Positions 7,751-15,995 are shown, counted from the stretch's first letter. The stretch is 47,177 nt of DNA from Candidatus Eremiobacterota bacterium (GCA_031082125.1 JAVHLM010000045.1:1-47177), one strand, 5' to 3'. Program-made: numbers and translations. The notes: generated by a model from the letters alone, not told the origin.

Positions 7751-9268
7751 ATGGACCCGCTTGCACAATTAAGAATGACTGATTCGATGGCCGTCGATTT
7801 TACGCAGTTCATGTCCGGCCCCCAGAGGGCCGTGGGGCTTGGAAGCCTGGGAATGGAAGGGGTGATGGCGCAGCAGTTCTCTCCCTACGGAAATGATATG
7901 GCCATGTTCTCCCAGGACCTCACAGATCAGGCCACCGCCGGCTTCATGCCTGCCTACGCGCAGCAGATGGCTCCCATGGGCCTCAACGGCGGCATGGGCA
8001 TGGTCCCCGGCTTCGGCGGAATGATGGCCTCCATGAATCCCCAGCAGCAGCAGATGCAGCAGATGATGCAGATGATGATGATGATGCTCATGACAATGAT
8101 GCAGATGATGCAGCAGAACGGAATGGGAGCGCAGCAGGGCCAGGGTAATCCTTTCCAGAACGGGTTCAACTCACCCCTCGGCATGGTCCCCCAGCAGGCG
8201 ATGGGCCAGCAGCCCATGATGGCCAATCCTTATCCCTCGCAGAGCAGCGCCCCGTCAAGCAGCCATGCGCCCCAGTATTCACCGCAGAACAATCATTCCT
8301 CACCGAGCTCTTCGGGGTCCCACGCTCCGCAGAACAACGTCAAGGACCCCCAGGGCGATGAAAACTTCATGAGCGACGATCCCAAGGTCCAGCAGGCGAA
8401 ACAGAAGGCCGATGCTTCAGGGCAGAAGGTCCAGGACCTCGAGAGCAAGGTGAAAGAGGATCAGAACCAGGTGCAGCAGGCCTCGCAGAAAGTCCAGCAG
8501 GCAGGCCAGAAGGTCCAGTCAGCCCAGGGAAAAGTGCAGAGCGCCCAGGACAAGGTGCAGCAGGCCCAGCAGCAGAAAGCGCAGCAGTCTCAGGAAACCG
8601 GAGCAACGGCTTCCCCGCAGGCTCCTGACAACGGCGCAGTGGAAGCTGCCCAGAATGAGCTGAAGTCAGCGCAGCAGGAGCTGAATGCCGCAAAACAGGA
8701 AGAGGCACAGGCCAAGCAGGAGGAAGCCAAGGCCAAGTCTCAGCTCCAGCAGGACCAGTCTCAGCTCCAGCAGGCCAAGCAGACTGCCCAGCAGGACAAG
8801 GAGGCGGTGAAGCAGGCCCAGCAGGAGGCCTCGGAGAAGCTCAAGGAAGAGGGAGCCAAGGACCGTCCCAACGGCCTCAAAGGGATCAAGGAGGAGTTCG
8901 GCGCTCCCGGCAAAAACCAGGTGACCACCAAGATGCCTGCCGGCCCTGACGGGAAGATGATCAACGTCACATGCCACGAAAAAGTCGCTGACCGCATGAA
9001 GGCCGCTTTCGAGGAGATCAAGGCCAAGGGCCTTTCAGACAACATAGACTCCTTTGACGGCTGCTATAATTACCGGAACAAGAGGGGTGGCTCATCGCTC
9101 TCAATCCACTCGTGGGGGATCGGCTTCGATATCAACGCCGGCGCCAATCCCATGGGGAGCTCCCGCCAGACTGCGGGCCAGCGCGAGCTTGCCCAGGTCT
9201 TCGAGAAGTACGGCTTCCACCAGCTGGAGAACGACCCCATGCACTTCCAGTTCGCCACGGGGTACTAA
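7751..9268 (+). CDS. Met/Gln-rich coiled-coil protein with C-terminal M15 peptidase domain
   Basis: 505 residues in three parts. Residues 1-190 are extremely rich in Met, Gln, Pro and Gly, with MQQMM-type repeats at about 95-125. Residues 205-375 form a Gln/Lys/Ala-rich heptad region (repeated KVQ and KQEEA units), predicted coiled coil. The C-terminal 120 residues resemble peptidase M15 (VanY/endolysin-like D,L- or D,D-peptidases): SIHSWGIGFD gives zinc ligands His453 and Asp460, and ENDPMHFQF gives His498. Such enzymes cut peptidoglycan stem peptides. There is no signal peptide, so export would need another route or cell lysis. The ATG at 7751 follows an excellent AGGAGG. A strong terminator follows the gene. 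The peptidase assignment is good; the role of the long low-complexity arm is unknown. Confidence 0.85.
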   Translation: MDPLAQLRMTDSMAVDFTQFMSGPQRAVGLGSLGMEGVMAQQFSPYGNDMAMFSQDLTDQATAGFMPAYAQQMAPMGLNGGMGMVPGFGGMMASMNPQQQQMQQMMQMMMMMLMTMMQMMQQNGMGAQQGQGNPFQNGFNSPLGMVPQQAMGQQPMMANPYPSQSSAPSSSHAPQYSPQNNHSSPSSSGSHAPQNNVKDPQGDENFMSDDPKVQQAKQKADASGQKVQDLESKVKEDQNQVQQASQKVQQAGQKVQSAQGKVQSAQDKVQQAQQQKAQQSQETGATASPQAPDNGAVEAAQNELKSAQQELNAAKQEEAQAKQEEAKAKSQLQQDQSQLQQAKQTAQQDKEAVKQAQQEASEKLKEEGAKDRPNGLKGIKEEFGAPGKNQVTTKMPAGPDGKMINVTCHEKVADRMKAAFEEIKAKGLSDNIDSFDGCYNYRNKRGGSSLSIHSWGIGFDINAGANPMGSSRQTAGQRELAQVFEKYGFHQLENDPMHFQFATGY

Positions 9269-9292
9269 GACCGGAAAAAAAAATTCCATGGA

Positions 9293-9329
9293 GCGCTCCA
9301 TCGCGGCGATGGGGCGCTTCTTTCTTTTT
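9293..9329 (+). terminator. Rho-independent terminator, probably bidirectional
   Basis: An 11-bp stem (GCGCTCCATCG at 9293-9303 with CGATGGGGCGC at 9307-9317, one G-U pair) closes a 3-nt CGG loop and is followed by TTCTTTCTTTTT. A run of nine A residues just upstream (about 9275-9283) supplies a U-tract for the opposite strand. It sits between the convergent M15-peptidase gene and the pseudopilin operon and can serve both. Confidence 0.85.
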
Positions 9330-9350
9330 CCCGGGAAGAGCCTGTCCCCA

Positions 9351-9980
9351 TCAAAAATTATGCAGGTCATTCACGAAGAAATTCTTGCTTACCTTGAAGT
9401 CATAGGTGGCCGAGCCCCATGCCCTGCAGGTGGTCATTGAATAAGAGTAGTGGGGAGGCGAGAGGGTGAGATCAGCAGTGACCTGAAAGGAGGCAACATT
9501 CTTTGCCACGGCCCGGCCCCTGATCTGTTTTGAGCTTATGGCCGGCACCGATGAGGGTTCGCTTGCAAGCCGGCTCCTCACGAGCACGTAAGGCCCCGTT
9601 CCCGAGGGCTGCGCCTGGGGATCGAGGGTGAGATAGTAGAGGATCCACGAGCTCCATGGGGTTCCCTCCCCATGGCTTGTGTAATCTCCCTGCATGTCCC
9701 TCGGTGAAGGGAAATAGATATAATTCTTTGTCGTGTCAGAGGGAGCTGAGAGATGAATGTCGCTTTCAGTCTTGGAAGCCTCTTTGAAGTCCCTCGCAAA
9801 GCGGTCCAGGCCCATCACGGCATTGCTCTGGACATCCCGCTGGGCATTGAGGGCGTTGAAGTTTTTTATAGAGGAGAAGAAAAACACCGTGAAAGCCACA
9901 AGGATAAGCGAAAAGCAGCACATGCTCACGAGGATCTCTGCAAGGGTAAAGGCTTTCTCTGCTCCAGTGGGCTTCCTCAT
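9351..9980 (-). CDS. Prepilin-type pseudopilin (PilW/GspJ-like)
   Basis: 209 residues. The N-terminus AEKAFTLAEILVSM is a class III prepilin signal: cleavage after Ala in the A-F-T-L-A-E context, Glu5 of the mature protein, then a hydrophobic helix of about 20 residues (SLILVAFTVFFF). Most prepilins have Gly at -1; here Lys-Ala precedes Phe, a mild deviation. The globular part is a beta-rich minor pseudopilin with no family-specific motif I can name. It is the last gene of a three-gene operon (spacing 2 nt to the previous gene), whose order resembles the minor pilin sets PilX-PilV-PilW. It would be processed by a prepilin peptidase and enter a type IV pilus or type II secretion pseudopilus. 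Confidence 0.8.
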   Translation of the reverse strand: MRKPTGAEKAFTLAEILVSMCCFSLILVAFTVFFFSSIKNFNALNAQRDVQSNAVMGLDRFARDFKEASKTESDIHLSAPSDTTKNYIYFPSPRDMQGDYTSHGEGTPWSSWILYYLTLDPQAQPSGTGPYVLVRSRLASEPSSVPAISSKQIRGRAVAKNVASFQVTADLTLSPPHYSYSMTTCRAWGSATYDFKVSKNFFVNDLHNF

Positions 9981-9982
9981 GG

Positions 9983-10492
9983 CTACTGCCCCCTGTAGAC
10001 CTTGGTGCTGAGCTTGTAATCCCTATAGAGCCGGGTCCCCGTCTGGTCGGTCGTGGGGCGCCCCGATTCATCCCAGAAGATGAGGATCGAGACTTTCATC
10101 AGGTCGGGAATATCATTACCATATATGTCCTTGTCTGTCTCCGCCATCACGCAGCGGTGAAACTCAATCTCATGAAAACCGCCTGCGGTGGTGCCGTCGT
10201 TCCCTGCGCTGAATTTATCGGAGTAATTGTCATAGACATCCTTGTTGAGATAAGTGGCCTGGACCGTGTCCCAGGGAAGGGCACGGAGCTCATCGGCCTT
10301 CTCTTCCGCCCAGGAGGCGGCAAGGTCCTGGTGGGCCGTGTTCACCATCTTCGCCCTTGAATAAGGAATAACGACGCCGAGGGAAAAGAGCACAAGGAGA
10401 AGGATGCCCATGGCGATCACTATCTCCAGCAGGGAGAAGCCTTCGCTCCCACCGGGAGAATGACCGCCTGTCCTGCTTTTCGGGGAATTCAT
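9983..10492 (-). CDS. Prepilin-type pseudopilin (PilV/GspI-like)
   Basis: About 169 residues from the ATG at 10492. GGSEGFSLLEIVIAMG is a textbook prepilin cleavage site (Gly-1, Phe+1, Glu+5) followed by a hydrophobic helix (ILLLVLFSLGVVI). The remainder is a small globular domain with EEKADELRALPW, often seen just after the helix in PilV-like proteins. The reading frame stays open to an ATG at 10597 that overlaps the previous gene's stop by 16 nt; that start would place 50 residues before the cleavage site, which is long for a prepilin leader, so 10492 is preferred. No clear ribosome binding site supports either. It belongs to the pseudopilin operon. Confidence 0.8.
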   Translation of the reverse strand: MNSPKSRTGGHSPGGSEGFSLLEIVIAMGILLLVLFSLGVVIPYSRAKMVNTAHQDLAASWAEEKADELRALPWDTVQATYLNKDVYDNYSDKFSAGNDGTTAGGFHEIEFHRCVMAETDKDIYGNDIPDLMKVSILIFWDESGRPTTDQTGTRLYRDYKLSTKVYRGQ

Positions 10493-10581
10493 AATTCCGC
10501 AGCCCGTTCCTTGTGCCTGGTTACTGCAATGGTTCTGCGGGGACAGTGCGGATACCTTCAGCCGGCCTTTCAAGAGAGGCT

Positions 10582-11859
10582 TTACTGCTCCTGCCATGAG
10601 AGGATGCGGGCACCGGTGTAGACAGGCACTCCTGACGAGCGTATCTCGCTGTCATGGGCAAAGACCTTTCTCGCCATGATGGTCGCGTTGACTGAGGAGT
10701 TCACCAGGCTGACGGAAAAGTCATCGGGGTCCTTGCCGCCTATGATGACCGGTGAGGGCTTCGAGGGATCCTCAAGCTCCACCTTGCAGTTGGTCAGCGC
10801 CGCATTGAACTTGAAGTCACCCAGCAGAGCCACCAGGTTGGTCTCCAGGTTTCCGACAATCGCCTCCCAGAAGGGATCGCCGTTATCTTCGGTGAGCTCT
10901 GACAAACTCGGAGTGGAAATCCATTTCTGGAGGCCTCCCGTTAAAAATATGTAGGTAGGCGTGCCCCCGGACCCCGAATTTTTAATAAGGAAGGTATAGT
11001 TGGAAAGCTCCGCCTCCCCGGTGAACCATTTTCCCGGGGTGAGCGGTATGGTCTGGGGCGACACATTCTTGCCGCTCACATTCGGAATTTCCTTGATGCT
11101 CTCGTCGCTTTCGTCGTAGTGCTCAAAAGCAAGCTCGGACATCTTTGTCTTCTCCGGCTGGCAGTTTACCTTCTTTCCCCCGAAGAGCTTGTAAATCCAG
11201 TTGGGAAGGCCCGGCTCCCATTTGCATGATTCGGGCCTGTACACGTTGAAGGACTTCCCCGTTTCCAGATCCCCCGTCTTCTTTCCCTTGACGATATAGT
11301 AGTCTCCCTTGATATTGGAGGAGATATCGCCGCCCACGTCGGTGTCCACTATCCCAAGGAAGCCACCATTGCTGCCGTCGCCGCAGATGTAGAAGGGATC
11401 GAGACGGTCACGCCTGAATGACGCAGAAATATCCTTCTCCCATTGATGATGGAGCGCGGGGTCCTTGAAGTAGCCGCTTGAAGCCACCCTGCACTCAGTA
11501 TCGCTTATTTTCTCTATCCTCACGGTAAAAAAAGCGCCTGTCCCCGCCAGGGGAGCCTCATACTCGAGGTACTGCTCGGCGGGTGTTGCTTCGTGGAGGA
11601 TAAGGGCTCCGGCAGGAAGGGGGGCCATATTCAGCGAGTCCAGGGTGTTCCAGTCATACCAGCTGTTCACCAGGTATCTGGCCTCCTGCATGCCCGAGAG
11701 TGCCGCCTGCCTGGTGACTATCTCGCTGTTCCTCTTCAGGGAATAGCGCATCTGGCTCGTGGTGATGCCTACGACGGTGACGGCAAGCACTATCACCACA
11801 AGGATGATCATCAGCATGGTGGCGAGGGCAATGCCCCGCTGCTTCGCTGTGTGCCTCAT
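10582..11859 (-). CDS. PilX-like minor pilin assembly protein
   Basis: 425 residues. It begins MRHTAKQRGIALATMLMIILVVIVLAVTV. QRGIALATMLM resembles the PilX/GspK start (normally Q-R-G-x-x-L), where Glu5 is replaced and the protein caps the pseudopilus tip. After the single helix comes QAALSGMQEARYLVNSW, typical of this family. The long C-terminal part is predicted beta-rich, includes a Cys pair (CKWEPG, CQPEK) and has no known domain that I recognise. It is the first gene of the three-gene pseudopilin operon. A purine-rich GGGGGCAGAG precedes the ATG. Confidence 0.75.
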   Translation of the reverse strand: MRHTAKQRGIALATMLMIILVVIVLAVTVVGITTSQMRYSLKRNSEIVTRQAALSGMQEARYLVNSWYDWNTLDSLNMAPLPAGALILHEATPAEQYLEYEAPLAGTGAFFTVRIEKISDTECRVASSGYFKDPALHHQWEKDISASFRRDRLDPFYICGDGSNGGFLGIVDTDVGGDISSNIKGDYYIVKGKKTGDLETGKSFNVYRPESCKWEPGLPNWIYKLFGGKKVNCQPEKTKMSELAFEHYDESDESIKEIPNVSGKNVSPQTIPLTPGKWFTGEAELSNYTFLIKNSGSGGTPTYIFLTGGLQKWISTPSLSELTEDNGDPFWEAIVGNLETNLVALLGDFKFNAALTNCKVELEDPSKPSPVIIGGKDPDDFSVSLVNSSVNATIMARKVFAHDSEIRSSGVPVYTGARILSWQEQ

Positions 11860-11976
11860 ACTCTGCCCCCATGCAAGAAAATACCATGAAGCATCATGGT
11901 CCCTTTGATAAAATTATCACAGATTTTTCAGAATAAGTAAAGGGGGGGGGCAGGGCCGGCAGTACTCGGTCGAAAG

Positions 11977-12058
11977 GAGTATTCTCCATACTCATATCGG
12001 AACATTACCGGTACCCATCCTGCAGGATGATAAAGCCCCTCTTTTATGTTATTATAAT
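11977..12058. promoter_or_regulatory. Divergent regulatory region: inverted repeat and -10 box
   Basis: Between the divergent pseudopilin operon and the kinase gene lies a small inverted repeat, GAGTAT-TCTCC-ATACTC (11977-11993), with a half-site-like AGTACTC just before it at 11961-11967. A perfect TATAAT follows at 12053-12058 on the plus strand, without a recognisable -35. A run of nine G residues is at 11942-11950. The arrangement would suit control of one or both transcripts, but no regulator is identified. Confidence 0.3.
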
Positions 12059-12143
12059 CTAGGGAGGGTCTACCTGGGGGGTTTTAAACCACGTACACCT
12101 CAAATGCCATCACATCCCTCACTCAATAGAGAGGGGCGGGAGC

Positions 12144-13397
12144 ATGAAAAGACCAGGTGTCATGCGGAGGCCGGAATACCACGCGCGAAGCCATCAGAAC
12201 AGCCGCCTTTCAGCCCTGAAAGGGATAAGCGGCCACAATGAGAGCGAGCACAAATACAGGAACCTTTTTGACAACGCTCCCATCTCCCTCTGGGAAGAGG
12301 ACTTCTCCCAGGTCAAGGCGGTCATGGAAGCGATCCGCAGGACCGGAGTGAATGATTTCAGGACATACTTCGACACCCATCCCGAGATGGTGCTCGAGCT
12401 CGCCTCGCTTGTCAGGATAATGGACGTGAACCTGAAGACCCTCGAGCTTTACCGGGCAAGAAGCAAGAGGGAGTTCCAGAAGAACCTGAACACCTTCTTC
12501 TGCCTTGAATCATTCGATGAGGTCAAGGAGGAGCTTGTCGCCATCGCCGAAGGCAGGACGGAATTTGAAAAAGAGTCAGTAAACCAGAATATCGACGGCG
12601 AGAAGCTTTACATCTACCTCCGCTGGTCCGCCGTTCCCGGCTACGAGGGATCCCTTGCCAGGGTGATCATCTGCATCATGGACATCACGGCCCAGAAACT
12701 TGCAGACGAGAGGCTGGCAGGCACGCGCAATGAATTTCTTTCCATTCTCTCCCATGACCTGAAGAGCCCCCTCGCCTCCATACTTGCCTATACCTACCTT
12801 ATCGGAAAGATCGCCAAGGACGTGCCCGACGTGTCGAGAAACGTTGCCATCGTGAAGGACATCGGGCACTTCATGCTCAATATCATCAACAATGTAGTGG
12901 AAGCCGACCAGATAGAGTCTGACAGCGTCATATACTCCTTCGAGGATATTCCTCTTTCCATGCTTTTCAGGGAGCTCTCCGAGACCTTTGAGGGCCTTGC
13001 CAGCCTCAAGAAGATCACCATCACCTGGAAGTGCGACAACGGGACCATGGTCCATATCGACAGTACAAGGATAACCAGGGTGTTCCACAATCTCATCATC
13101 AATGCACTGCACCATACCCTCGAGGGAGGGCGCATCGAAATAGAGGCCGCCACCCAGGGAGAGAGAGTGGGGTTGAAAGTCTCCGACACCGGCCGCGGCA
13201 TGAGCCCCGAGATCAAGGGGCGGGTCTTTGAAAAATTTGCCGCCGGGCAGAAGGGACAGAAAGGCACGGGCCTCGGCCTCTATATCGTAAAGAAATTCCT
13301 TGAGGGGCATGGATCATCCATTGATCTGGAGAGCACCCCCGGCAAGGGGACCACCTTCAGATTTACCCTTCCCCTGGGAGCCTCACCCGGGTTCTGA
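12144..13397 (+). CDS. PAS-domain sensor histidine kinase
   Basis: 417 residues, cytoplasmic (no membrane segment). A PAS domain spans about residues 38-185 (starting YRNLFDNAPISLWEEDFS). HisKA follows, with LSHDLKSPLAS placing the phosphorylated His at about residue 204. The HATPase_c domain has an N-box (NLIINALHHTLEGG), G1 (DTGRGM) and G2 (GTGLGLYIVKKF). All catalytic elements are intact. No response regulator lies next to it, so it is an orphan kinase; the signal it senses is unknown. Its neighbours on both sides are pilus or secretion genes on the opposite strand, so a link to pilus regulation is possible but unproven. The ATG at 12144 follows GGGCGGGAG. Its stop is 2 nt from the convergent GspF-like gene. 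Confidence 0.93.
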   Translation: MKRPGVMRRPEYHARSHQNSRLSALKGISGHNESEHKYRNLFDNAPISLWEEDFSQVKAVMEAIRRTGVNDFRTYFDTHPEMVLELASLVRIMDVNLKTLELYRARSKREFQKNLNTFFCLESFDEVKEELVAIAEGRTEFEKESVNQNIDGEKLYIYLRWSAVPGYEGSLARVIICIMDITAQKLADERLAGTRNEFLSILSHDLKSPLASILAYTYLIGKIAKDVPDVSRNVAIVKDIGHFMLNIINNVVEADQIESDSVIYSFEDIPLSMLFRELSETFEGLASLKKITITWKCDNGTMVHIDSTRITRVFHNLIINALHHTLEGGRIEIEAATQGERVGLKVSDTGRGMSPEIKGRVFEKFAAGQKGQKGTGLGLYIVKKFLEGHGSSIDLESTPGKGTTFRFTLPLGASPGF

Positions 13398-13399
13398 CA

Positions 13400-14728
13400 T
13401 TAAAACGCATTCATTGCCGCATAGATAGGCACGAACATCGAGAGAAGCAGGATCGAGATCACGATGCCCAGAACCACTATGGCCATGGGCTCCACCAGCT
13501 TCGTGAAGGCCGCGAGAAGGCTGTCCAGCTCAAGCTCAAAGATGACGGCGGTCTTGCTCAGCACCTCGGGGAGCTCGCCGCTCTCCTCCCCCACTGTCAC
13601 CATGGCCACCATGGTCCGCGGGAAAATGGCGGGGAACATCCCCATGCTGTCTCCCAGGGTGTCCCCCTCCATCACAGAGTCGGCAATGCTCAGAAAGGCT
13701 CTCCCGATCACAAGGTTTTCGCAGGTGTCGCCGGCCATCTCGAGGGCTTTTACAATGTGCTCTCCTGATTTGGTGAGGCATGAAAGCATGATGGCGGCGT
13801 GGGTGAGGACCGCTTTCCTCTTGATCTCGCCCATCACGGGGATTTCCAGGATGAGCCTGTCCCAGAGGAGCTTTCCCCCCAGGGTCCCGGAAAGATAGAT
13901 GAAAAGATAGACCACCGTGAGCACCGCGATGACTGCCGAGGGGATAAAGATGTACCACTTTCTCATGCACTCCCCCAAAGTTATTATTATCTGGGAGTAA
14001 AAGGGGAGCTTTACCGACATGTCCTTCACCAGCGTGGTGAGCATGGGGAGTATCCAGTAGAACACGGCGCCGCATATGAGCATGCCGACACAGAAGACAA
14101 TGAAGGGGTAATTAAGGGCTGCCCTTACCTTTTTGCCGAGAATGTACTCCTTTTCCAGCACGTCGGCGAGGTACCAGAGCCCCTCGCTGAAAAAGCCTCC
14201 CTTTTCCGAGGCTCGCACGATGCTCCTGTGGAAGTTTGTGAAAACGGCGGGAAAGAGGCCCAGGGCTTCGGAAAAGGACTTCCCCTCCTCAATTGCCTTT
14301 TTGATGGCGTGAAAGATCATGGCAAGGGAGGAGCTTTCCGCCTGGGCTTCCATGATTGAGAGGGTGTTCCGGACATTGAGGCCGCTCTTCGCCATCATCG
14401 AGAGAGCCTTGAAAAAGGTGATGAGGTCCTTGATCCTGAGGCGTGACGGCAGAAAATCCTGCCTCTGGGGAATCTTCTCAAGCAGCAGGATGAAGCGGGA
14501 CTTTTTTTCAAGCATTCTCACGGCTTCATTGAGGCTCCCTGCCATTATCTGCCCTTCCTTCACCTCTCCACTGGCATCGCGGATCTTGTAGGTGAAGCGG
14601 GCCTGCTGGGGCATCGAGCCGCTGTGAGCCTCGCTGACGGAGAGCGCCTGCTTCAGGAAACTGCCTGCTTTTTGGATCATATACGCAGTATTCTTGGGGT
14701 CTCGGGCAATACCTTCTCCAGGCACCAT
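13400..14728 (-). CDS. Type II secretion / type IV pilus platform protein (GspF/PilC-like)
   Basis: An inner membrane platform protein. After a short extension, MPQQARFTYKIRDASGEVKE (from an ATG at 14614) is the family's usual N-terminus. Two T2SSF domains follow (about residues 95-215 and 300-425 of the long form), each with a helical bundle and a membrane hairpin such as FIVFCVGMLICGAVFYWIL and the C-terminal MAIVVLGIVISILLLSMFVPIY. It would recruit the assembly ATPase that drives pseudopilin polymerisation. No GspE/PilB ATPase is in the window. The start is uncertain: 14728 adds 38 residues, and neither start has a convincing ribosome binding site. It follows the 14771-15184 gene by 42 nt on the same strand. 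Confidence 0.9.
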   Translation of the reverse strand: MVPGEGIARDPKNTAYMIQKAGSFLKQALSVSEAHSGSMPQQARFTYKIRDASGEVKEGQIMAGSLNEAVRMLEKKSRFILLLEKIPQRQDFLPSRLRIKDLITFFKALSMMAKSGLNVRNTLSIMEAQAESSSLAMIFHAIKKAIEEGKSFSEALGLFPAVFTNFHRSIVRASEKGGFFSEGLWYLADVLEKEYILGKKVRAALNYPFIVFCVGMLICGAVFYWILPMLTTLVKDMSVKLPFYSQIIITLGECMRKWYIFIPSAVIAVLTVVYLFIYLSGTLGGKLLWDRLILEIPVMGEIKRKAVLTHAAIMLSCLTKSGEHIVKALEMAGDTCENLVIGRAFLSIADSVMEGDTLGDSMGMFPAIFPRTMVAMVTVGEESGELPEVLSKTAVIFELELDSLLAAFTKLVEPMAIVVLGIVISILLLSMFVPIYAAMNAF

Positions 14729-14770
14729 TGTTTTGAGGAGCGCTCCGGGGAGGAGGCGGCAGGGGAGGGA

Positions 14771-15184
14771 TCAGAAATTGCTGATATAGGTAAGGGTGCC
14801 CGTGCCTTTGTTGAGCTGCACCTTCTCGGTGAGGGTGGCGTCGGGATCGGAGTTTTCGTCGATCTGGGCCATCTCGTAGAACAGCTCTTCCGCTCCGGAG
14901 GCTTCCCCGGTCTTTTTGAACCTCACCAGGGTGCCTTCATCACAGGTCTCCATCTCCTTGAGGTCCCTCGTTGCCGGATCAAAGAGCATCTTCCCGATAC
15001 CATTGTCGGGATCTTTGAACTCTACGAAGCCGTCGGCGGGGTTCGCGTCGAAGCCCGGCGCGTTGTCATTTTCCATCAGGGTCCGGGCGCGGTTGTGGAT
15101 CTCCTTCATCAGGCTCTGGGAGCGCCTCATGGCTTCCGCCTCGGCGGGCGTCTGGATATTGTTCACGTTGAAAGTGATATGCAT
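14771..15184 (-). CDS. Conserved-looking hypothetical protein upstream of GspF-like gene
   Basis: 137 residues, soluble and acidic, with no signal peptide and no motif that I recognise. It opens MHITFNVNNIQTPAEAEAMR and contains a repeated-strand pattern (GFVEFKDPDNGIGKMLFDP, GTLVRFKKTG) suggesting a small beta-rich domain. GAGGAG lies 8 nt before the ATG, a strong translation signal. Only 42 nt separate it from the GspF-like gene on the same strand, so the two are probably cotranscribed and it may be an accessory secretion or pilus factor; that is inference from position only. Confidence 0.7.
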   Translation of the reverse strand: MHITFNVNNIQTPAEAEAMRRSQSLMKEIHNRARTLMENDNAPGFDANPADGFVEFKDPDNGIGKMLFDPATRDLKEMETCDEGTLVRFKKTGEASGAEELFYEMAQIDENSDPDATLTEKVQLNKGTGTLTYISNF

Positions 15185-15312
15185 GGGCTTCTCTCCTCAT
15201 ACTGACATAATCAGAGAATTACTCATTGTAAGAGTTCTGAACACCCTGTGCCATATCCTTCAGCTCTGCAAAAGCATGGACAAGACTCGTCTATATCAAC
15301 TGTCCAGATTTT

Positions 15313-15496
15313 TCACCGGGAGAGGTGAATCCCTGAGGCAAAGTCTGCAAGATCCCTCACAGCGGTAAAGGCCGAATTACCTCCTCCCACGACGGCACCC
15401 GACTGCCGCGGCATAGAGAGCTGCCGACACGGCTGCCGGGCCGCCGCCCACGATGATCACCTCACCCTGTATCTTCCCTGGCCTCTTATTGTTGCT
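15313..15496 (-). pseudogene. Collapsed thioredoxin-reductase/AhpF-like flavoprotein remnant
   Basis: Two short out-of-phase stretches on the minus strand each carry a diagnostic nucleotide-binding motif. The first (about 15496 down to 15415) reads GEVIIVGGGPAAVSAALYAA, the FAD-binding N-terminus of TrxB/AhpF-like enzymes. The second (15405 to 15313) reads SGAVVGGGNSAFTAVRDLA then DFASGIHLS, the NADPH-binding motif of the same proteins. In an intact enzyme over 100 residues separate these motifs; here they abut with a frame change, so the middle has been deleted. The redox CxxC segment is absent. The 5' part overlaps, in another frame, the end of the glycine-rich gene at 15457-15858. Confidence 0.65.
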
Positions 15497-15858
15497 GAGC
15501 CTGTGCCCTGGCCCCTGAAACAGCCTCTTCCGACGGCCCATGATTTCGTACTTGTTCCCGAAGTGGTGACGATGCCATTGCCCATGTAGAGGGTTCCGCG
15601 CTGGTTTCCTATCGTCATGTTCGTCTTCCTGCCGTAGCCTGAAACCTGGGTGGCCTGGCCCTGGGGGACAAAAAGCAGTCCGCTGCCCCCGGTGGTTACC
15701 GTACCGGAGCCGTTTATCACTGCACCGCCGCTTCCTCCTGTCGAGAGAACTCCGTTCCCGTTGAAGTTTACCGCTCCCCTTGCCGTATCATCGGCAAAGA
15801 GCTGCCCTGTCATCAGCACTCCCAGGGCGATTACCACGAAAACCATCATTTTTTTCAT
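15457..15858 (-). CDS. Small secreted glycine-rich repeat protein
   Basis: 133 residues from the ATG at 15858, which has an excellent ribosome binding site (AAGGAGGATGGAGTT). A signal peptide MKKMMVFVVIALGVLMTGQLFA is followed by a mature protein made of short Gly/Thr/Val repeats (NGNGVLSTGGSGG, NGSGTVTTGGSGL, MGNGIVTTSGTS), a beta-rich, adhesin- or shell-like pattern. No enzyme motif is present. Its last dozen codons overlap, in a different frame, the start of the thioredoxin-reductase remnant, so its present C-terminus (RGQGRYRVR) may have been created by the deletion that destroyed that gene. Confidence 0.7.
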   Translation of the reverse strand: MKKMMVFVVIALGVLMTGQLFADDTARGAVNFNGNGVLSTGGSGGAVINGSGTVTTGGSGLLFVPQGQATQVSGYGRKTNMTIGNQRGTLYMGNGIVTTSGTSTKSWAVGRGCFRGQGTGSATIRGQGRYRVR

Positions 15859-15995
15859 AACTCCATCCTCCTTTTTCTCCCTTAGACTCCCCACCCATGA
15901 AAAAGTCACGGAGGATATAAAAAAAATCTGGCACAGGGCATTCTATGTCCGGGAAAGCAGACTCCCAGAATGGGGGAGAGGTGAATGCCCCTTTT

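Noticed and set aside
7431-7768. Overlapping short frames on both strands before the M15 gene
   Set aside because: No ribosome binding site, no motif, mutually overlapping; at most a remnant.
8041-8120. CAGCAGATGATG repeats considered as a microsatellite or CRISPR-like array
   Set aside because: They are in-frame Gln/Met codons of the coding region, with irregular spacing and no spacers.
15219-15290. Minus-strand protein-like string LVHAFAELKDMAQGVQNS ending at a stop at 15219
   Set aside because: Only about 24 codons after an upstream in-frame stop; could be another gene end in the decay zone but too short to assign.
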